Positions 1 to 11,400 of a stretch of DNA of 64,000 nt are shown here, in pieces; position 1 is the stretch's first letter; each line of letters starts with the position of its first letter. The notes below the pieces were generated by a model, which saw only the letters and a list, made by a program, of their open reading frames with translations, was not told where the DNA came from and ran no database searches. The translations under genes were made by a program, and so were the position numbers. The stretch is taken from contig BROE01000018.1 of NCBI GenBank assembly GCA_036571765.1, forward strand, positions 12,316,743 to 12,380,742. The letters are read 5' to 3'. This DNA is from Plecoglossus altivelis. Taxonomy: Eukaryota; Chordata; Actinopteri; Osmeriformes; Plecoglossidae.

Positions 1-690
1 ACCCTGGTTCATGTTGGTATGCAGGAGTCCTCACAGATGCTGATGTACAACGTTACAGCCTCAGTGAACTCATCCAGGCCATTTGTGGCAGCAGCAAACA
101 TTTCCCAGTCAGTGCAATCCAAGGTAGCCCTGAGATCCTCCACAGCCTCACTGGACCACTGTTTGTGTGTCCTCACTACAGGTTCGCAGAGTTTAAGTTT
201 CTGCCTGTATGCTGGAGTCAGGTGGATCATGGCGCGGTCGGAGTGTCCCAGTGCTGCACGAGAGACAGCATGATAAGCTTTGCTGGCTGTGGTGTAGCAG
301 TGATCTAGGGTATTTCCCTCTCTGGTGGGGCAGAGTTCCTGGCTGAGGTTGCCTTTGTTAAAGTCCCCGAGGACGATGATTAGTGAATCCGGGTGAGTTC
401 GCTCCACTTTCAGGGCCAAGTTACACGCACGTTAGAAAGGAATAGACTCGGCAGCGCTGGCCAGCTACCTCGTCTCCTAAATCGGACAAGCGAGCCTGCG
501 CGTTTCCCTCTCCTTTGGCGCCAGTGTAACTGTTTCAGAGCGCAGACAATGTAGCGTTGAACAATATATCCACAAGTTCTGCCTCCAGGAACAGAAAAGT
601 GGGGATCAAGTTATCAGGAGTAGTTCCCCTGATGTTTAGGAGTTCTTCTCTTGTTAGAGAAATCCGCGGATCTTGGAACATAATTTTTTT
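1..690 (-). mobile_element. L2-clade LINE fragment (ORF2 start and endonuclease)
   Basis: Read on the minus strand. From about 690 down to 420 the frame resembles the start of fish L2 ORF2, including LPSLFLSNVR at about 425-470. A 136-codon open stretch (419 to 9) then holds the C-terminal half of the AP-like endonuclease: VLGDFN, which carries catalytic Asp/Asn, then ALGHSD, then the linker towards the reverse transcriptase. Compared with other L2 copies, the endonuclease N-terminus between these blocks is deleted. The copy is cut by the window edge. L2 assignment rests on similarity to the copies near 11-13 kb and 56-59 kb and on recall of the family. It is a dead, partial copy. Confidence 0.7.
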
Positions 691-779
691 TTTTTAACTA
701 GACAATCAATCACGCACGATCCTGCCGAGGCGGCCATTCGCGGCACCAACTTGCAGTTGCCACCAGGTTTGCACACAAC

Positions 780-1005
780 GCAGGAATTTTGACCCACTCC
801 TTTTTGCAGCTCTTCGCGAAGTCCAAGGTTTTAAGGCTGATATTTGGCATCTTGTACCTTCAGTTCCCTCCACAGCATCTCTATGGGATTAAGGTCTAAA
901 GACTGGCTACGCCAATCCAGGATGACAATGTTCTTGTTCTTGAGCCACTACTTTGTTCCCTTGGTTGTGTGTATGGGCTCGAAACAAGGCTAAAAGTCTT
1001 GCAAA
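780..1005 (-). mobile_element. Tc1-like transposon remnant, C-terminal transposase part
   Basis: The minus-strand reading contains SQSLDLNPIEMLW near 880-930. This corresponds to the S-P-D-L-N-P-I-E-x-x-W block that carries the last acidic residue of the Tc1 DDE catalytic triad. Stops and frameshifts interrupt the frame. The matching N-terminal and terminal-repeat half, in the same orientation, lies at 3490-4149. The two pieces are probably one Tc1-like copy whose middle was lost and replaced by the 1010-3490 insert. The left terminal repeat was not found. Confidence 0.65.
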
Positions 1006-1015
1006 TACACGTAGG

Positions 1016-1090
1016 ACGATCCAAAATGTAAAACATGTTCCGCAAATGTAAAACTGGTTCCGTAAATGTAAATTACTTTCCACAAATGTC
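1016..1090. repeat. Cluster of TCCRCAAATGTAAA-like motifs, left block
   Basis: Four degenerate copies of a short unit (consensus about TTCCRCAAATGTAAA) occur about 18-20 bp apart. Related copies appear right of the hAT element at 3346-3475, so this looks like one pre-existing motif array split by that insertion. Source family unknown. Such arrays can be subterminal repeats of a non-autonomous DNA transposon. Confidence 0.5.
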
Positions 1091-1528
1091 AGTCTAGATC
1101 AGGGGTATCAGACTCAATTGCGCAGGGGGCCAAAATTCAAAACACAGTTTAGGTTGCAGGCCTAACAGAATACAGATTTATTTTTAACACTCTAGCCCAA
1201 AAATTTTAATTACTTAGTATATCTTGCTCTCTTTTAAAATATACCCTGTCAAAATTATACAAGTTAGAAATATGAACATGCTATAAGAAACGCCTGGAAA
1301 TGTTTTTTAAAAATTCTGACAATGCTTTTGCTTTAAGTAAACGTTAAAATAACAAATCAAAACATTGAAATTTCTTTACTTTCATGTCATTTGACAGAAA
1401 AACACTTACATTTGGAATATCCCAAATTATTTTACACTCCATATAAATATCTCCGTCATACAAGTTAGAAATATGAACATAATGCAAAACAAAACAGAAC
1501 CTGGAAATATAAATAAAATTTGTGCTTT

Positions 1529-1951
1529 TCAGCAATAACAAATAGGGAATCTAAACATTCGGTTTTCTTTGCTTTTATGCCATTTCATCAGAGCTGGATA
1601 TTTGGCATCTTTTTTGGAAACAAGTTTGTTTATGTTAGGTGTGAGGTCCCGTGTTGTGGAGATTCTCAAGATGGACTGCAAGTGTTCATCAGTAAGACAA
1701 CTCCTGTGTGCTGTTTTGTTTGTCTTCACCACTAAGAGCAGCTTCTCACATGTGCTATCAAACATGCACAAGGTTCGAGCCTCAAGTAGACGTAGCTGGT
1801 GCATTGCTGCCGGAATGGAATGAATGAACTCTGCGGGCCCTGCAGTGTCGTACTTTGCCTTTAGTATCCCATTACACTGCAGCTCAATCAGCTCCACCTG
1901 AATCTGCACAGCTGCAGTTTCCACGTCGACGGCAAATGGGTTGCGAAGCAA
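1529..1951 (-). pseudogene. hAT transposase, C-terminal dimerisation region
   Basis: A 140-codon open stretch with PFAVDVETAAVQIQVELIEL, later KLLLVVKTNKTAHRSCLTDE and HLQSILRIST. This is the C-terminal hAT dimerisation region as found in vertebrate GTF2IRD2/EPM2AIP1-type transposase-derived proteins. It is separated from the core block at 2395-2820 by frameshifts and is not translatable as one protein. Family assignment is from recognised motifs. No function is expected. Confidence 0.7.
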
Positions 1952-2355
1952 CTCAAAATTCTTTTTTTGTTCTTCAAAGTCACCGAAGCGCCATGCGAAC
2001 TCCGTGTGCTCAGTTCATCAGCATAAAGCGTATTTGGGAACACCGTTGTACTGACTTGGTTCAGCATTACTTGGCAACATGCACAAGTTGCACTGGTGCA
2101 TTTGTGTCACCTATAAAAGCAGCTTCACTTGAAAAGCCTTCACTGCATCATGTCAGTTGCGGTCACGTCCCTGGAGCTTTAAAGCATTGAGATGAGCTGT
2201 TATGTCAGCAAACTCACATTTCCACTCACTGTCAATGAACTGACAGATTTCACTGCTGAGCTCAAAACCTCTGTATGATAAGGAATATCGGCAAACTCTG
2301 AATCTATCTGCCGCATAAAGGACTGAAACTCCTGGTGATTTAAACCTTTACTTCG

Positions 2356-2420
2356 AAGAAGAAGAAGTTTTATTTATATAGCACCTTCCATCGCTCAAGG
2401 TCGCTTCACATAGTGAATAG
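2356..2420. mobile_element. Short nested retroposon fragment inside the hAT
   Basis: About 65 bp beginning GAAGAAGAAGTTTTATTTAT and containing TATATAGCACCTTCCAT, a sequence type common in teleost repeats. It is flanked by the 7-mer tacttcg at 2349-2355 and 2421-2427, consistent with a target duplication. It breaks the hAT reading frame, so it inserted after the hAT. Class is uncertain (SINE or 3' end of a LINE). Confidence 0.5.
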
Positions 2421-2820
2421 TACTTCGGATAAAGTTTATGGTTTGCGTTATAGTACTCATTACACGGTCCATCATCAGAACTTTGCCAGATAGTAATTCA
2501 TGGTGTATGATGCAGTGGTATGCTGTTAACTCACCAGTACAGTTCTTCTCCTGCATCTTTACTCGCACCCTTCCCACTAGTCCACTTTTTTCACTGCACA
2601 TAGCCGGTGCTCCATCAGTTGTAAGTAAAGTAAGTTTGTCCCATGGTAGTTTCATGTCGGTAACACTTTGACATAAGTTTTCAAAAATGTCCTTTCCAGT
2701 TGTTGTTCCGTGCATCGATTTAATGCCCAATATTTCCTCTGTCACATGCAAATCCACCCCACGGATGAAAATGGCAATGGAATGGAATCTGTACAGTGTC
2801 AGCCATGTCAGTCCTTTCAT
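2395..2820 (-). pseudogene. hAT transposase core fragment
   Basis: A 141-codon open stretch reading IFIRGVDLHVTEEILGIKSM, MHGTTTGKDIFENLCQSVTD, LTLLTTDGAPAMCSEKSGLV and LTAYHCIIHHELLSGKVL. The TDGAPxM and HCxIHxExL motifs are diagnostic of the hAT catalytic region in GTF2IRD2-like transposases. The last residues come from the nested insertion rather than from the transposase. The copy is truncated at both ends and dead. Confidence 0.75.
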
Positions 2821-3345
2821 CTACCGCAAGAGTATGCAATTAAGTATTTGCTTCTTTCACTCAACTGTGTTCTCAAATCAGTGGCTATCTGACAAACTCG
2901 ATCCGCAACCGTATTTCTACTCAAGCTTACATTTGCCAGCATCTGCTTTTTGTCTGGACATACGACGTCGTTCTTTAAATACAATCACATTAGCGCCACA
3001 AATAAGACAAACGGGTTTACTGCCAATGTCAGTAAACACATACTGAACCTCATATCTTGAAAGGCTCTGTTTTCAGAATCAACTTTACTTTTGGGCATCA
3101 TGAGGGGCTAGCTTCGCAGTAACCTCCAGCAACAGACACTAGACTTGATTGACGCGGGAAGCGCTCGGCAAACGCTCAGTAAGGCAGCTAAAGAGCTGCA
3201 TTGTGGGATCTGTGGTTTATTGTATTACCAGCGCTTCATGTCACCAGGCATGATAATGATAATATAAAATGTTCTCGCGGGCCGGATATTATTGAAAGCC
3301 GGGCCGGATGTGGCCCGCGGGCCTTGAGTTTGACACATATCATCT

Positions 3346-3475
3346 AGATCCACAAACATTCACATTATTGTTTACCTTTCAGTTTTTGTGTATGACAATC
3401 CATATATGTAAAAGATGAGTGAATGAATGTGAATGTCACAAATGAATGTAGAATGTGATCCACAAATGTAAATTG
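3346..3475. repeat. Cluster of CACAAATGTA-like motifs, right block
   Basis: Further degenerate copies of the motif seen at 1016-1090 (for example TCCACAAACATTC near 3349 and TCCACAAATGTAAAT near 3461). They continue the left array across the hAT insertion. Source element not recognised. Confidence 0.4.
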
Positions 3476-3489
3476 TGTCAAATTTAATA

Positions 3490-4149
3490 TGCAGTAAAGG
3501 TGAAGGTGCCCTTATCAGAAAACAGACTAACACAAAGGGAGATTTACAGTTTCATTGTGTTTCCTCCATTTGCAAATAATCACACCAACTGTTTTCATCT
3601 TCACACCATGCTGCTTGGCAATGGTGTTTTAGCCTATTCAGGCCATGTGTAGGTTTAGAATTTTGTCCCTGACATCCTTGGACAGCTCTTTGGTCCTAGC
3701 CAGTTTGTAATCGGATTGATTAATTGCTTCTGTTAACAGGTGTCTTTCAGGCAGGGAACAAACTGAGATTAGGAGCACTAACTTTAGGAGAGTGTTCTAA
3801 TCTCAAATTCAAGTTCAAGTTCAAGTTGTGCTTTATTGTCATTCTGCTACATGCGGGTGCATACAGTGGAACGAAATGTTGTGCTTCACAGGTGATCTCA
3901 GCTCACTATCTGTATGAAAGACACCTGGGAGCCAGAAATCTTTCTGATTGAGACAAGATAAAATACTTATTTCACTTATTAAAACACAAAACAATTTAAA
4001 ACTGTTCGACATGTTTTCTGGATTTCTGTTGTTATTCTGTCTCTAACTGTTCAAAGAAAGATTCCATAAAAATGATAGACTGATCGTTTCTTTGTCAATA
4101 GGTAAATGTACAAAATCAGCAAGGGATCAAATTAAAATGCCCTCACCGA
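3490..4149 (-). mobile_element. Tc1-like transposon remnant, N-terminal and terminal-repeat half
   Basis: The minus strand encodes degenerate N-terminal Tc1-like transposase (a DNA-binding region with KELSKDVRDKI near 3660-3695). Beyond it lies the palindromic subterminal region: a stem pairs GAGATTAGGAGCACT near 3769 with AGTGTTCTAATCTC near 3791. The outer end resembles a fish Tc1-like terminal repeat, with CAAATACTTATTT-like sequence and an end near CCCTCACCG at 4140. It pairs with the C-terminal piece at 780-1005. Confidence 0.7.
3806..3894. mobile_element. Nested L2-type 3'-end retroposon
   Basis: Contains TGTGCTTTATTGTCATT and AACGAAATGTTGT, the antisense form of the 3' end of fish L2/CR1-like LINEs, preceded by a short TCAAGT tandem tail. 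The 6-mer atctca occurs on both sides (3800-3805 and 3895-3900). It splits the Tc1-like subterminal palindrome, so it is younger than that copy. Confidence 0.55.
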
Positions 4150-5042
4150 ATTTGTTTATACAATCAGTGCACAATTACTGTGTTTCTGAAGTACATCACC
4201 AATGGGAGATTAAGGCGGGCAGGGGTTCAGGGATTGTGAAGATTTCTTGGCCCACAATGATGACTGGTTGATAAATTTGTATAGATTTGCAAGAGACATT
4301 ATCTGGATTTCTGTACTGAATGAGCTGGGACCTGTGTTGGAATGCCCAACAAAAGTCAATTACTTTGACTGTAATAGGCATCTGCAATTGAGAGCCAGCA
4401 GGCAGGTCAGGCACAAGTCAATCCACCCTCAGTCATGTGACCCCCAAGGTGTTAGATCCACCAAATGTACATCATTGTACTGCAAATGTACATCATTCAC
4501 TTACACTGCGGTCGACCAGGCCAATATAAAAGTGAAATTAGCAGAAGATAATGGCTAATCAGTGCACCCATGTGCACCCACTTAATTCATACTTATTTCG
4601 AGCACTTTGTACTTCTCTTTTGTATAACTGCTCATTAGTCAAATGTGTTTACTTCATTTTGTATTTGAATCATGTTCTTTTTGTGTCTATGGGATACTGT
4701 AAACTGAGTCTGAATTCTGAAGTCTGGTTGTGTTTTTCGGTGGGAACTTTAATGGGCATTAGTACTCTGGTTTTCAAAGCCAGCTTCTCTACTTCTGCTC
4801 CTAAACACCACATAATACAAAACTCTTAAGAATGAGTAGTATGTTAGATATTTACACAGTGATAACTTATTATCAAGTAATACATGAGAATCAAAGGGTT
4901 TGTGATACAAAGGTAGGAAAGAGAGAGGATCGAGACAGTGGTAGGAAAGACAAATTATAAGGGAGCATTCAGTTAACTCACATACTTGATTCAATTAAAT
5001 CAATTTGAATGAAAGTGATCAAATACAAAACCTAACCTGTGT
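4150..5042. other. Septin 5' flanking region, no gene seen
   Basis: About 0.9 kb of AT-rich DNA. Short open frames here resemble nothing recognised. No clear CpG-rich promoter or TATA arrangement was identified, and any upstream non-coding septin exon could lie here or left of the window. Confidence 0.4.
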
Positions 5043-5150
5043 GTGTATGTACATGAGTGTTTGAGTCATGTGTGCACTAACTCCAGCCTCTATCTCTACC
5101 CAACATCAGATAAGACAAAAGCACTGGAGACGAAGACTTTCACTACCCCA

Positions 5151-5490
5151 ATGGAGGACGGACAGGCGGACGAGATGGCGCCAGATGCAGGGTTAGAGGG
5201 GGTGAAGGGGAGGAAAATGTCTGAGGACGAAGGAGCATCCAAAGAGGATGAGACAGAAGAGAAGAAGAGAGAGGATGAGGATGGAAGAGGGGAAACGGAG
5301 AAGGGAAAGGACAGACAGAAAGCGGTGGAGATGGAGGGAATGTTGTCCCCCTTTTCCACAGTCCGGTCAGGTCTACATGGTAGCATCAAAGGCAGTGACC
5401 TGTTTGGATACGTGGGCATTGAGGCTGTGCTGGACCAGATGAGACGGAAGACAATGAAGGCAGGCTTTGAGTTCAATATCATGGTTGTGG
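5151..5490 (+). CDS. septin12: septin12 exon 1 (coding)
   Basis: Encodes residues 1-113 and the first base of codon 114: Met-Glu-Asp-Gly start, a Glu/Lys/Asp-rich low-complexity tail, then GYVGIEAVLDQMRRKTMK and FNIMVVG. The donor is GTGAGT at 5491. The P-loop is split by this intron (MVVG, then QSGLGKST in the next exon), which supports the model. The exon may extend upstream to 5110 as untranslated or coding sequence. Confidence 0.88.
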
Positions 5491-8400
5491 GTGAGTTAGG
5501 ATACACTTTCTGACATTGAGATATGCATATACTGTACATGCTTCGCTCAGCTATGCTCTCGAAACGTTCTTAAATATACATAACTTCTCTTCTCATGTTT
5601 CCTATCTGCTTTCTGACACACCATACTCATCCTCAAACACACAAGAACATTAACATTTAGCTCATGCTAACATACAGATGATACATACAGATGAACAACA
5701 AAGTAGACCTAAAAAACTTATTTTATACCATACATATGGTGTTTCATAAGAGGTGAACTGAGAATGCATTACATTTTCCTGTGCTTTCTTACTAGACAAG
5801 TTACTGCTATCAAAATTACTTCGTTTTTCCTTAAAATTGTACATTTCATAAGTTTAAACATTTGACATGTTCTATTGTGAATAACATATGTGTCTACAAG
5901 ATTTGCAAATCATAGTATTCTGGTTTTTATTTTATATAACGTCCCAGTTTTTGAGGAATTGTGGTGTGCTTGCATCTGTTACAGATGGGTTCGTTTTTTT
6001 ACGTACATTTTACAACTAATATTTTTGTATAATTTAAATAAGTAAGCATACTTATTCTCTATGAATTCTGCACAGATTAAAAGTTTACATTTGTTGCTGC
6101 TCAATTACACTTCAAAATAACACAAGTGAAAAGTACAATGACACCGTGTTCTGTTCTTGTTTCCCTGAGATTCTTCTCATACCCTGCAAGAGGGAATGGT
6201 GATCGGATATGTGGCAGCCTCATATAGTTAAAACAGTTCCATGAAAATAAAGAAATTAGGCAATCCAGTGTAAAAATGGTCCCCGCCTTTATGACTTAAA
6301 CTTTCCTTATTTTAAGCTTAACGTGGGAAAAAATTTGTCACCATCCATAGCCACAGACATCTTATTTCTTTCTTTGCGTGATCATATTATTCATCCACAT
6401 CATGTCTCCAACTTTAAGAGGCTGAAACTTCACATACCTGTTAAAATAGTATTTAAAGTTTCTGATCCATACCACTTCTTGAAACTTATGTAGGACCAAA
6501 CCTGCCATCATGAAAAATAAATGAATATATAAATTATCGTATCAATGAGTGTATTTATACATAAAATACATAAATGTATAACAATATTAATTATATATTT
6601 ATAAAGTATTTCATTTATGTATTTATTTATTTATGTGTTAATTCTGTATTTCCTTGTCCTTCAGATGAGATAACCTGTCAATGAATGTATGACACGGTGT
6701 CACCTTACTCCCATTGAGTATCAGAGTGTCAAAATACATATGAATCTTGCGTATTTGTCTTGTCTATGTAATTAATTATGGGGTTTAAAATTACGTTCAG
6801 GGTCCAGTCAAAGTCCAAGATATTTGATAGAGTCAGCCAGCTGCACCCATCATTAAATTGGATGCAATGGTCAGGGGAATGTCGTAGTTTATGATGTGTT
6901 GCATGAAGTATGCAACAAGACTTTTTCATATTTAATATTAGCTGATTATTAAAAGCCAGTTTTGAACAAAATTAAAGTGACGTTCTTGCTGATTTTGTAC
7001 TTTTGAAAGATCAGAGTTAGAGGTATAAATAACAGTATCATCAGCATAAATATTAATCGAACTGTTAGTGATTACTTGTGGAAGAACTTTTTTATTTATT
7101 AAGGAAAATAAAAGGGTCTTAGGACCCTTGAGATACCCCCTTTTCAATTACACACTTGTCTAACTGAGCACCATGAGAAACAACATATTGAGGTTTTTTT
7201 GTGGAAATGAACCACAAAAATGCATTTGTGTCGGACATATTGCGCATAGTTTGTCGAGGAACAAACATTGGTCCACTAGATTGTAAGCTTTGGACAAATC
7301 CAGAAATATGCATTACACATCTAGATTTTTTAAATCAAAAGATGTAATAAGTCATTAGTAAATTTCAGCAGCTCAGCGGAAGTGGAAAATCCCCATCGGA
7401 AACTAGACTGAACGGGGATATATTTTATTTTAAAAGTTGATCAGTTCATTTATTGATTTATGGTCAGATGATGTGAGGATATTTTGAAGTGTATCCTTCT
7501 TATTGAGTATAAGGCATCCACAAAATATGATCAATTTGGCAAGCTTTAGCTAGCAGCCACTAGTCTGTCAAACGAGTTAAACTAAGGAAATGTAAATTAA
7601 TACAGACGTAGCTCTAATAATTTTCATTGTAATCCAGTGCTGTAACTTTAGATAAGTAGGCAGTGGTGCAACTGTATATTTGCTGAGGGGTATGCAAGAT
7701 CATGGTTGGTGCCCCCCAACCCAACCCCCAAAAAAGTACATAAAGGAGCCAAAACTAAATAAATAATCATATTACACAAAGACTAATTAAAAGACTAATA
7801 ATATAATTTAAAGCCTAAGTGACATACAAAATGTAAAATTCCAAATTAAAAGAGACGCTCAATGTATAAATGTTACATATATTTATGTGAATATATTATT
7901 TGTATTTTAACATGCATTTATATATACTTTCATTTATCCATGTAATATGTTGCAACAAAATAAATCTCTTGTCACCTGTCAAAAGTCAGGGGGCAAGTAA
8001 CAGGGGGATTCACCGCAAAACTGATTTTATCTTGTCATAGTTGAATAACTGCACTGGGGGGGGGGTAAAATGGACGTCTACTGAATCTCACGGATCATTG
8101 ACACCTACCTGCGATTTAAATCTTATATATCGAAACTCCTACTGCAAAAGGTTTCAGAAAGAATGTCAATGTGATGTCAATTAAATGACCACACCGTCGT
8201 TAACGAAGTGTTCCAGGCTTTTTTCATCAGTAACCTTTTGCCAGAAAAACATTTGCCTCAAAATTAAGTTCCTAAATCTAAACTGTGCAATGGAGCGATG
8301 ATCCCAATAGAAGCAATGCAATCGCAAGACGAACATTCTGACACCAACATTGTCTATGTAGTTCAAATACTGAAGGCAAGCACACCCCAATAATACAATA

Positions 8401-11400
8401 CAAATATAGCTGCAAGCAGCATTGAGACTGCCTCCTCAAAATGGCAATTTATTTTACAAATGTACATTGAAAAAGATCAAGAGTTGGACAGGTTACACAT
8501 TTACAAGATTTTAAATCAGCCTCTATCCTCTCCGCTATACATCAACTGTTAAGTATTAGCTTTAAACAGCTTTGAGAAATGTTAAATCAGATGTAATTTA
8601 GTCATATTTTGACAAAGCAAGACAAAATTCCATATGGTACTTCAGAATTATGCAATTCTGTTTAACTAAACAGATAATCAAAATGATGACAGTCCAAAGT
8701 ACTCTGGACTACTGGATTTGAATCTAAAACCTTTCCCTCTGCAGGACACCCTAGCCTAATAGGAAATATCGTGGTCAGTTACTGTATAAAAAAGCAAACC
8801 ATTTCTCCTGTGGCATACGTTGCTAGATTTGACCAAAGTTTAAACGGCTGTAATTCAAACGTTTTTTGACATATATCAAGGTGAAATTGCACATGGCACT
8901 TCATAACAATGTAATCTTGAAGCTAATAAGGTTTGAAAAACCATCAGCCAAGATTTGATTTGATTTACTGACCCCAAAATATTGTGACAACGTGAACATT
9001 TTTGCACTGAATTTTATTTAATCTCAGTCTATAGGGGGACATGTGTCTTACACATGAAAGTGAGTTAGATCTGTGATTCATGAAGAGAAGATTTTTGTAG
9101 GTTTCCTCTGTACTGTGATAGCTAAATCTGTTATGGTGGAAATTCTAGATCCTTGTACCTTTTTTGTTTCACATGAGAAATAAGGCATGTATACCAAGTT
9201 TTAGAAGATTTGTAGAATGGACTTGAAATGCTATCACTTAATTGACAGCTTACATCACTGACTGAAGGACAAGGAAATGAATATGGAAAGAAATGAATGC
9301 AAAACCAAATAAATACAGAACCAAATAGCCACGAAAATAAATAAATACATAATTCATATGTTAGCATTAATTAATCAATTGTTTTTTAATAATTACATAC
9401 ATGTATCGATACATATATTTATTTATGTTTATTATGGCAGGGTTGGTCCTCCATAGAATCACAGAATCCAAGCGCCCAAAAATAGTAGAGCCATAGTTTT
9501 GAAGGTTCTCCAAATTAGTTTTCACAAGGAATCAACCCGAAAATGTACAGGTAAACGAGGCTCCTTACTATGCACTTGGAATAATGGAGAATATCCACTG
9601 CTATAATGAGATGTAGAATGATCTCATCTATAGTACAACTGATAGTACATAAATAGTAAAACTGTTGACGAATACTGGTCCAATTCACTGTCCTTGTTGA
9701 GGAGAACTTTAGACAATTTATCTTTCGACATCCTATTGAATTATGAACCTTTCCAAAATCATATGGATGATACCGAGTGGTCCTTTTTTATTTATTTCAT
9801 TCGAAATCTATGATGAATGTCATGTATGATCTATGACTCATACTGACAGCCATGATCTGACAATATTTTTTCTGGAACCCCATGCTTGGGTATGTACTGT
9901 TTGCAGAACAACTGTGCAACTGTGCTGGCATTCTGATCAACCCTGGAATATCCATTAACATATTTACTGACATTATCTTGTACTACCAAAACATACTTAT
10001 TTCTTTTAGAAGTTACAGACATTTTGGCAATATCAGTGTGCGCTCAGCACTTTAGTGTCGAGCACAAGGATCACTATGTAAAAAATGCAATGTGTCTTGA
10101 ACAAGAACCACAGGAATGACTATTTAGTTGATTTCAGGTGAACTTGGGGCCAAGTGAGCAGTATGATATAGATCGTAACAACTTGCAGGGAAATTACCTC
10201 CAGACATGTCTTAATGTCCCTGTAACCTGTTCAATATCAGGACTATTTTTGTCCTGAAGCCACTTAAACACCTGTGAGAGATAAGTATCTGTTTTATGGG
10301 TCTGGAAAATGTCCTTTCCCTCACTACTCAGAGAAACCTGCAAAAGGTTTACACACTCAGTGTTTGTGTCATCATTATCAACCGGAGTCAAGCAAATGAC
10401 CCCAGAATCAACACCAGAGAGATGGTATTTAAATATTCAGTTTGTATAGCCACTCCCTCCATTCTATCCACAGGAATTCTAGACACAGCATCTGCATTAG
10501 TGTGTTCCTGTCTTTCCTTATGTACGATAACTCATTCAAAAGGGTTTAAGCCCAAAGCCCACTGACCTCTACGTCCTGTGGGATCTATATCAGACTTTAA
10601 TTTTCTGAGACCAAAAAGAGGTTTGTGACCCGTAATGATTTTAAAAGGGCAGTTACTCAAGTAATGATGAAAATGCCTAAACTACCAAACTATTGGCCAT
10701 AATACTTTTTTGTACATGCACCACCTTTTGCTGTAGGAGATAGTACATAGTTAATGTATGCCACAAAACCTTCGTTGTCATCTTGGATTTGAGACAAAAC
10801 AGCACCAACTGCAATATTCAATGTATCAATGCTCAGGGTTATTGGCTGATCAAAGTTCAGAAACGCCATGACAGGAGGCAAAGTCAGAGCATCTTTTATC
10901 TGCTGAAATGGCACTGAGCCTTCATTTGCCCATTCAAAGAGGACATCCTTATGAGTCAGTCTCTATAAGGATTCTTTAATGGCACGTGATGGCGCAGATT
11001 ATGGCAGCCTAGGCCGGTCGGGCGCTCCTTTTTGTCTGTTATTTCAGGGCTCTGCTAGGATATTCAGGATACTCTAACAAGAAATTAAATTCTAAAAATC
11101 AAGGAAACAATTCCTGTGCATGTATTTTCCACTTTCCTGCTTCCAGCGGCAGAAATAGTGGGAATTTTATTCAAAGCCACACCAGGCTTTGCTGATGTAG
11201 TCCGTCGAGTGGGAGAGCAAGTTCAGCTATGCAGATGCTGGATTTTACCTTTTTTCCTCTCCAACGTACGATCTTCAGATACTGACAGTGAAAAATAAAG
11301 GCTGTCTTTCATATTCAGTTTTGTGCTTCAAAGAGAAATGGCTGTGTGATTTGATCCCATACAAACTAGGATATGTACGCATTACTAAAGTGGTATAACT

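Larger units (their letters stand above)
1100..3341 (-). mobile_element. hAT DNA transposon (Charlie/GTF2IRD2-like), degenerate
   Basis: The ends are CAGGGGTATCAGACTC on the left and, reverse-complemented, GATATGTGTCAAACTC on the right, matching at about 10 of 16 positions. Flanking 8-mers gtctagat (1092-1099) and atctagat (3342-3349) differ at one position, as expected for the 8-bp target duplication of hAT elements. GC-rich GGGCCGG/GCGGGCC blocks lie just inside the ends. Inside, on the minus strand, are two transposase blocks (2395-2820 and 1529-1951) with stops between them, so the copy is inactive. A small insertion (2356-2420) sits in the transposase region. Confidence 0.8.
6648..9278. 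repeat. Two inverted copies of a T/A-rich repeat, about 2.6 kb apart
   Basis: ATTTCCTTGTCCTTCAG at 6648-6664 has its exact reverse complement at 9262-9278, and both are flanked by degenerate ATTT/AAAT tracts (6550-6645 and 9290-9435). These look like two oppositely oriented copies of one interspersed repeat. The coordinates given span both arms, with other material between. Confidence 0.5.

Noticed and set aside
5043..5150. Upstream in-frame Met of septin12 at 5043
   Set aside because: The sequence MYVHECLSHVC has no septin character, and a plausible acceptor ends at 5109. 5151 is the better supported start, though not proven.
9780..10950. Endogenous retrovirus
   Set aside because: Domain order and wording fit Ty3/Gypsy and there is no envelope or LTR evidence, so it is listed as a Gypsy relic.
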